Source of the DNA: Eutreptiella sp. 'Long Island Sound 2002'
Taxonomy: Eukaryota; Euglenozoa; Euglenophyceae; Eutreptiales; Eutreptiaceae
Direction: 5' to 3'
DNA: 64,000 nucleotides
NCBI GenBank assembly: GCA_964036045.1
Contig: OZ038386.1
Span: 13,679,613 to 13,743,612, forward strand
Made by a program: the position numbers and the translations under genes. Under the pieces are notes generated by a model, which had not been told where the DNA came from, made no database searches, and was given only the letters and a program-made list of their open reading frames with translations. Positions 49,401 to 58,400 of this stretch are shown here, one piece after another; position 1 is the first letter of the stretch; each line of letters opens with the position of its first letter.

Positions 49401-52400
49401 GCTCCTGAACCCCAGAGAGACCTTGTCTCCCCTATATGCCAGCCGAATGCAGCTCCAGGGCCACAGCTACCGGATCCGGGATGACCCCGTACGGTGGGCC
49501 CATTTCAAACGGTACCTGGAGCTCTTGCCCCAGCATGCCCCGCCGGCCCGGATGGACTATGTCAAGCCTCGCCACCTCTAGGAGGTACAATCCGGCAAAG
49601 CCCGGGGCCCAGACCTCCGCCTGCCACAGGCAGACGTCTGCATCGACATCTCCTGGTATTGTCACCTGACGGAGGCGGAACAGGTGACCCTGTGCGCCGC
49701 CATGCGCAACCCCCCAGTATGCCGCACGGTGGGTGTGGACGGGTCACCCTGCTCCCAGACCAGCGCATCCAAGAGGCGAACCTCCAGGGCATAACCATCT
49801 CCTCCCACATCTCGAAGCAGGAGCCCACGGACTTCTACGCCCCAGTGACAGCTATATACGAGCGGGCCCTGGGGGGCCCTTGCCTCGTAGGAGGCATGCG
49901 AGGAGTGTCTCTCCAGGAGGTGGTCCGCATGGTGCACATGAAGTTGGACCTCGCCAAGCTTCAGCACCGGGTAGTGGACGTCTTGATAACAAACCTCGCG
50001 AAATTCTTCGACATGATCGCCCAGGACGTCCACCCCATTGTAGGGGCCCGTGTGGGCTTGGGAGAGGCTGGCCACTTGGCCACCCACACAAAGGGCTTCT
50101 CGTATGCCCTACCCTTGGGCCCCTGGCGCTCCTGGGTACCCCCCAGGGCACCATCTAGGGGGTCCACGTGGGCGCGACGGCGGCTCTCCCGTTCCTACGC
50201 TTCATGGACGTCGCGTACAGAGCCTCTGCGGTACAGCCATTTCGCTTCCCGGGGCTCATGTGGGTGGACGACACGATAGTCCTCCTGGAACGGGGCGACA
50301 CCCGCCCTATTCACGGAGTCCTGCTGGATCAGCGGACATACTACCAGGGTATCCTGCGGGTAGATGTCCCCGACCGTAAAATCCAGCACGGGTCGACATC
50401 CGACCCCCAACCCCTGCGCTCGCCCACTCCGGCAGCCATAGCCCGCCACGTGGGCCGCGCGTGGGTAACGGATAGCCCGGAGCAACGGGAGGAGGCATTG
50501 GCCGGGACCCCAGAGATCCAGCCCTCCCGGTTTCTCCGCTATATGGGGACAGACATCTACCTCCACGGCACACCCACGGCCCCCCGTGAACTGCCGGAAG
50601 TCCGGGCGGCGGTTTGGAAGCAGCTCCGCCCCCAGCGGCTCTCCCCGGACGCGGCCATGATGGTGCTCGTGGCGAAGCTCCCGAGTAAACCGCTCCCCCT
50701 GCCAGCGTCTACCGCCCCACCGCCCAGGTGCACGCGGCGAGCGACGCCTTGATGGTGTGGGGGTACAAGCACATGACGGGAATCTCCCGCCATGCCCTCA
50801 CCGATTCACTCTCGGGGCCTTGGGAGCATGGCTGCCAGGGTTTGACCCGGTCCTCACACTGGTGGCAGGCCGCGGTCGCCCGAGAATGGGTCTAGCAGGG
50901 GGCATGGGCCAAAGAGGACTTTCGGGAGTCCCAGACCTACACCCTCCAGGCACACCAAGCGCTCAGAAGAGGGTGCCCTGCTGTGCTCACCCCAGGGCAG
51001 TACACCCACCACCCACGGTGCCCCCACCTCATCGCTACAGTGCAGCGAGTGGTGGATGAGGTGTCCCTGCCCATGTGGATGCCCGGCCCATGCTAGGGGA
51101 CGACCCCCATCCTAGTGCAGGGCCCTGGCGGACCGCAGGCGGGGGCGGTGGCGGCCCCCGCCCCCCAGGTGGAGGTGTACCCAACCCAGTACGGCGATGT
51201 CACACAGGTGGTCATCCCTACCGTCTACAAGTCGGTGTAGGCTCTGGGATACCACCACTTGGGAGACCTGTACACGGAAGACCACCGAATCAAAGGGGAA
51301 CGAGCCCTTAAGGAGCGGGCGCCTGCCCACAAGGGTATCGCCAGCCTTCGGGCATGGTTGGCCCGCCATAGCGCCATCTTAGCGCCCCTTCTGCGGGTGC
51401 CCCCGCCGCGGTGGCAGGCAGCGCCCAAGGACTGGATCCCGAGTGCCGTGCCCGCGTACCCTGCGGAAGTGGTCAACAAGGGCCGGGTGGCCAGGACCAC
51501 CCGGGTGGAGACCGTGTACCACGGAGGATATCCGGTCAAGGTAACGACTGCCATGAAGGAAACCATGGAGGCCAAAGACTGGACGCTGGAGCTCCGGGTG
51601 TGCTGCCAGCCCCTGGATACGCTGCCGAGCGATACCGAACTACATCGCCTCCTGGTACCCCTTCTGGGTGTCCAAGTGCAGGTCAACGCACCCCTGCACA
51701 CCCAACTATGGGACGACCACCAACATGTGTCCCCGGGCCAGCTTCGGAGCGCGGGGGTGTGGGCGCCCACCATTGTATGGCTGTCCGAACCACCAGCGGA
51801 CCCATACTGGTAATAGGCCCAGGCGTCGCCAGCCCCCCTGATCACAGTCACCACGACGCTGCCGCCGTGGCCGTGGATAGCCATCGCCCCGGCTGCGGTG
51901 GCGAAGTTCAACTACCCTGCGGAGTGTGTGGTGCACAGGTGCCCAGGGCACCCGAATAAAGGGCCCCTCTACTACTCGCTCGGCATCACATCATATCACA
52001 TCACATCATATCACATCACATCACATTACATCACATCACATCACATCACATCACATCACATCACATCACATCACATCACATCACATCACATCACATCACA
52101 TCACATCACATTACATCACATCACATCACATCACATCACATCACATCACATCACATCACATCACATCACATCGGGGCAACAACGTTTGCATTTGCAGTGA
52201 ATTGTGCAGAATAGGGCAAGGGCCCACCTGGGTTATCCCCGGACACAATCCTTATCCAGTGTGCAGGGGCAGCAGCAGCAGCGGTCCCCTGTGATGCTCG
52301 GCAATGTGCAGGTTGTGGTTTCAATGACATATTACGCTTTATTACGCTTTGTTGGCATCCACTTGCCAACCAACCACACACAAACACACGCACCCGCTCA

Positions 52401-55400
52401 CGCAAGCAAGCACACACCGAGCTAGACAACGTAAGCTGGCAGACAATAACATGCAGAGCACGTGGTGATCAAAATAGGACAGGATTGTCATCAGAACCCG
52501 AAATCAGGTGAAATTTTGTGCACTGAAAATCTGAGAAGAGGCGTTGCCGTATCTCAAATCCTGACAGCGCACAATCCACACACCACTGCAACTTCTGCAG
52601 CTGCCTTCTGCCGTTCCTCCTCCAATTTCCTTTGACGCTCCTCCTCCTTTCGTTTGGCAGTATAATCTCTCTTTGCTTGACGCGCTTTTTCTGATGAATG
52701 CAGAGAGTACAATCGTGCCCTTCCTCAAATGCCTGACGAGAAATAGCAACACTGTGCTTGAGGGATTGGACACCAACGTGAAATTTACATGCTTGTCCAC
52801 AAACTGGCCTTGAGAGGCCTCCAGGAGGGGGAGCGGGGGGTGTTGATGTAGCCACCTCACCCTCAATCAAGGCGCACATCCAGAGCCCCCAGCGAATAAC
52901 ATCTGTGCGCAAAATGGGTTGGGTGGGTTCTCCTAAACATCAACAGCACTGCAGGCCCAACTTCCTGCGAAATGACACCACCACGCCCGCCCCAAACCGC
53001 GGCCCAGCGTGTTTGAAGGGTTCGACTAACTTTTTTTTGTTGGGGTATCTGCCATCTTTTCTATTTTGAGGATATCCATCGAACGCTGTACTACAGCCTT
53101 CTACTCGCTGTCCTTCCGCAAGTGCAACGCTTCCTCTTGAGTTCTTCAACTATACTTGATACCAGTTGAGGCTTCAGTGCTCACCAGCCACTTCGTCAAC
53201 TCGAAATGAGTCACTGCTACCATCGTTCCAAATGAGTGCCACATACGGCAACAGGAGGCAGATGCGCATGCACTGCCGTTGCAGCGCCCTGCACCAGATG
53301 TGCACGTGCTGTCAATGCTGCTACACATGCCATGCTCTGAGAACAGATCCGATGTTATTCGGGATCACTCAGCAGCCGGATAGGATCGTCCGAGGAATGA
53401 ACTGAAGTGGGGGGACATTCTGGATGCATGCCAAAATCGGCCTCGCATTCGGAGCCCCTTTGGTGAACTTCATGTTCGCCTGCAGAAAAATTTTCTGATG
53501 GCTCTGCCCTGGCTGCACTTTCCACACCCATCCTCCTGGGCCAGAAGGTTAAGGAGTTTAAGAGCTGAAGGGGTCTGCCGGTCTGCTCTTGTAACGAATC
53601 CCGTGCCAGCTCAGGGTCGGTGGGTCAGCAACCTGCCGCGCTCCGTCATGTGCACAGGTGCCTACCTGGTCCGTTCTTTTCAGGCAATAAGCTACCAGTC
53701 GATGCCGATGGTATGTGCACTTGCGATTCCAAATTTTTTCGGAGCTCCCTGCGGGCACGTGTGTCCTGGCTGGGGTTAGTGCAGGCCACGGTCTATATTC
53801 TGATGGTGCAGGTGGCTTGTGCAGCTGCCACTCCTCGCCAAGCTACAGAACTGGCCAATTTCTTAAAGAAATGTCCAGGACACTCCTCTGGAGTGAACTT
53901 TTGGCGCAACACCCTGAACCAGGGCCGACCTGTCCTGGACATGGACTGTGACCCATGCCCTTCGAGTGTCGACCTTTGCAGGGCTCTTGCACCAGGGATC
54001 AGCGGATGAGGTGTTGTGACACATGATTTTTCTGGGGTCAAACATACCCCCCACACCTTCACAAGAGACGTGCGATGCATGATGACAGGACATTGTTTCG
54101 GTGAAGCGAAACGCTCCTGAAACATTATGTTCTCCGCCCCCTGAAAATCAAGCTGGGCGTGCTGCCTACCAACAGCCGGGGTCCAAGCGGACCAGCGGAC
54201 GGTCCGTATTCATTCGTGGGAGCCCATGCCATACTCCAATTGCACAGGTGGATCCAGTCAAGCCCCGAAGCATTGTTTCGGTGAAGCGAAACGCTCCTGA
54301 AACATTATGTTCTCCGCCCCCTGAAAATCAAGCTGGGCGTGCTGCCTACCAACAGCCGGGGTCCAAGCGGACCAGCGGACGGTCCGTATTCATTCGTGGG
54401 AGCCCATGCCATACTCCAATTGCACAGGTGGATCCAGTCAAGCCCCGAAGCACAACACCTAAAAAGTTCCGGGCAGGCTGGTGAAAGTGCGCCCCGCACG
54501 TCGCAGCCCCTGCAACACATCACGGGGTTGACTGTCATGGAAGCACTGCCGGGGTGGGCCGTGGCACCCACGTTCCCACATGTACACACACAGAGACGCA
54601 TGATTTGAAGGCAACCCTAACAAACACCAACTCGGAAGGCAACAAAGCACAGGCCCTGGGCAGTGAACTTCTTGTCAGGGTAAACCAAAATGGAGAGCAC
54701 ATGAGGAATCAGGTCGGGTGGGCGTCTTCGTTCCGTGTGATGCAAGGATGAAATTCTTACAGGTCAGAGGGCCGACACATGAATTCAAGCTCTCATTTGC
54801 AGAATGGAACCTGACTGAACATGGGAAAATGCCAGTGTGGATGACAAAGCTCTTCTGACAGCGGCACCCATCCGCATGGGCAACAACGCAACGCAACACG
54901 GGGGGCTTTAGACCCTACTCCACTGCAAAAGTCAGTGGACGGAGCCCGTCGAAACCCTCTGGCAAGCTTCCCCTATTGTTGAGCCGTCCATTTGGATTCT
55001 CTGGAATCGATTCACTCAGAGGCACTTAAATTACAACTCGATAGTGAGTTTCCGGGAAGGGGGGGGCATAACTTTGAGCCAAAGCGATGTATACCTAGTT
55101 CCTCTTGCTTCCGTATCTCCTCAGCTTCGCGTTGCAATTTCGCATCTTCCGCTGCTTTCTTCTCCCGCTCCTGAATTGCTTTCTTCTGCTTCTCCTTCTG
55201 TATTTTGACTGAAGAACACGTGGTGCATGCGTGTTGAGTGTGACGCGAATTGCGACCTCTTGCAGCAGCTGCGCACAGCACTGTCCCAACACACAAGTCA
55301 TGAAGATCACAGACAGCATCTGCGCAAGACCACAACAGAGCCCGCCCTCCTATGCCAAGCTCCACACGTGCATGGAGGAGCACTGCCCTGCTCACGACCG

Positions 55401-58400
55401 AGGCTGCACCCACTTTGTGGATCCGGCCCTGCGATATGCGCTTGAGCTCGGTCAACCGCCCCAGGATCCCAGGACCCCAGGATCTGGGAACAGTCCGCCA
55501 GCGGCGCGGTCCCCGACGGGAGGCAGGTGCTCCAGCGGATCCTGCGTGACCCGGAGTACGGCCCGCTGGATGCGCCCCCGACGGCGAAGCCGGCGGCGGT
55601 GGCACCCTTGCCGCTGGGCGCGCGCCTCCGTCTCATCACCCTCATCATCACGTTCCTTCTCATCATCATCATCAGGATCCTCCTCCGTTGTTCATGCCAG
55701 CTCCACAACTTCATAATCATCATCACCACCACCATCCTGCCCTTCGCTCCCCGCACAAACCTGCTGCCTTTTTCTCTTCCTTCGCCTTCCGTTCCGCCTC
55801 TGCCTTCTCAAGCAGCGCCTTCTTCTTCTCGGCCAGGGCCGCTGCGACATCTGCCTTCTTCTTCGCCAGCCCCTCCTTCATTTCTGGGGTCATCTCCTGC
55901 TGCCGCTTCAAGTCTGCTTGCTGCTTCTCGGCCTTCTGGGCTGCCTCCTGCTTCTCCTGTTCCGCTTTGAGCGCCTCCTCTTCTTGCTCCTTCTTCTTCT
56001 GTGCTTCTGCCAGCCGCTCCCGTTCCTTATCCATCTCACCTGTGAGGGTGCCCCAAGCATGGAAACGGCGCGGGGGCAGAAACTGGAATTGTACATTGTA
56101 TTGGCTATGCCTGCATGTGTGGACAGATACATATGCCCCCGCCCAGGGGATACTGGGTACCCTGCCTTTCTGAGATTTTGACCGACCCACCCACCCACCT
56201 GATCAGAAAAATTGCGCTCAGGAGAACAATGAAATTTATTAAAGGAGCCGGAAAATAGAGGCCAATTTGAGGTACATTGACTTTTTTGTGGCCTCAGAGC
56301 CCCGCTCCTCCCGGTATTGTATCGACCGGTCACTAAGCAACCACCTCGGGCGGGCATCACAGGGCGGAGGACGAGGAGAACTCTCAGGTGTAGGGCGGAG
56401 GGTGGACAGAATGTGGCTAAAAATAAGATAGGGCAGAAGGCGGAAAGCACAGCAGGACAAGGAGTGAATGATGCAGACAACAGTGGGCTGCGTGCAACAT
56501 GACGGCATGAATCCATGAGCCAGTGTGTGAGAAAGGCAAAGAGAAAGAGAAGGCAGCTTTCCGAGGTTCTTGTGGCTCTCCCTACTGCTTCGCACAATTT
56601 CATGCGCGAGTCAATAAGGCAGAAGAATTATGGTCAGCCTCGTAGCCTGGTTGCGATGTAAATGTGATTGACACGGCTGGAACTGTACTTGGATGACCGT
56701 TCCCCCATCACCTTGTCACCCGAATCTATGACAGAACGGTACTCTCTGTATTCTACACGTTTCGCACCGTCGGCTCGGCTGCGTTGAAGTTCGCAACGTT
56801 TTTTTGAGATGGTTGCCGTACGCAACTTATCGGTTCCTATTAAGAACCTAAACGCCATACTGAAGCCAAGAAAGACAAAACGGACGGCGTGTTTGTGTGT
56901 GTGTCTATCTCCTGGGGTAACAATGGATAACTGTCCTTTCTCTCTGAATGCCACTTTCGAACCGCCTTGTCGCAACAGTCAGATGCATGGGTGGATCGAA
57001 AAAGCCGCTCCGCGGTGGTGGTGGTGGTAGCAGTGGCAGTGGTGGTGGAAATCTTGACTGCCCCTCTGTGAGGGGTGAGGGCGTGCGAACCTAGCTACTT
57101 CTTTGTTGTTTACTTTTTTCTTCGTTGAATCATTGTTATTCAGTTGAAAAATTGACTCTAAAGAAACTGAAAAGTTTGGAAAAAAAAAAGGGAGAACAAG
57201 ATATTAGCCATGGGGCCACTTGAAAGGAGGGCGACTCAGGAAAACAATCTGAATGACTTGGAAACTGGGACGGGGGGCGGGGGGGCTTTTCAGATTAGGA
57301 CCCGCAATTTCACAGAGTTCACGGGTCGAGGCTCACGTCCGATTTGACTCAGATTCCCTGCAAACTTCAACGCCACACAACTATCCTCAGCCCCAAGGAA
57401 ACAAAATTGCGCATTCGGACACAACTCAAAACAACCTAATTTCTTGTACAGTGCCTCTTGCTCCTCCGTCATGGTTGCCGGCTGCTCCTGCTGCGATTGT
57501 GGATTCATAGCTGCGTATGCAGCTATTTGGGCTGCAACACAGAGAACAATGGTTGGGCTCCGAGGTGCACCGAGTTTGCGATCATTTGCACAAGCCACGG
57601 TGCACGTTGTGTGCAAAACACAAATGTACAAAGCCATCGAACTGGAGATACTTTGCGGCTCATTGTTTTGCAACAACTTCACCTCAACTACTCCGATACT
57701 AACAGTGTAAAATAACACAAAACCAGACACCCACCCCAAAACCCACACACGGCGGTCACACCTGCCATCAACTGGTCGTTTCCCACAATGGGTAGCCTGG
57801 GCATGCCAGGCTGGCCAGGTGGCAGTGGCAGAAGCCCTCCAGGTCCTGGGGGAGGAGGCATGAAGGGGCCACCCCGGGGGAACGTCATTACGTGTTGAGG
57901 TTGGCCAGGGAGCCCCGGGGGCGGGTTGGGGTTTGGGGGTGGAAACTGCACAGGTGGTCCAGGTGGCACTGGTTGCCCTGGTGGAGGCAGACCGCCAGGA
58001 GGTGGCAGGCTGCCAGGCATGCCTCTTGGGGGCATGGGAGCACCGGGCGGGGGCATGGGGGCACCGGGAGGGGGCATGGGGCCACCTGGCGGGGGCATGG
58101 GACCACGCGGCGGGGGCATGGGGCCACCCGGCAGGGGCATGGGGCCACCCGGCGGAGGCATGGGGCCACCCGGCGGAGGCATGGGGCCACCCGGCGGAGG
58201 CATAGGGCCACCTGGAGGGGGCATGAGAGCACCTGGCGGGGGCATGGGAGCACCCGGCGGGGGCATACCGCCTGGAGGAGGCATCATTGGTGGTGGAACT
58301 GGCATCCCCCGTCCCGGCATACCTGGTGGGGCGGGTGGGCCCGGGGGAGGCATGCCCCCCGGCATAGGCATTGGTCCAGGAGGGGGCTTCCCTGGCATGC

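Larger units (their letters stand above)
40371..51983 (+). mobile_element. Non-LTR retrotransposon (LINE), degenerate, inserted in ACATC microsatellite
   Basis: An 11.6-kb GC-rich block with a 5' unique part, a 90-bp monomer array, an Arg/Pro-rich ORF1 region, an AP-endonuclease-like domain, a reverse transcriptase and a C-terminal extension, all on the plus strand. There are no LTRs. Both borders abut ACATC repeats. AATAAA occurs near 51955, just before the 3' repeat. Several frameshifts and stops make it inactive. It lies antisense inside intron 5 of the RS-domain gene. The EN-RT order is that of APE-type LINEs; the clade is not assigned. Confidence 0.85.

Noticed and set aside
45618-51819. 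Reassignment of TAG as a sense codon in this genome
   Set aside because: The calreticulin ORF ends KDEL-TAG, and KDEL must be C-terminal to work, so TAG terminates here.
51900-52290. ORFs coding HITSHHITS repeats
   Set aside because: These are translations of the ACATC microsatellite, open because the pentamer has no stop in three frames.
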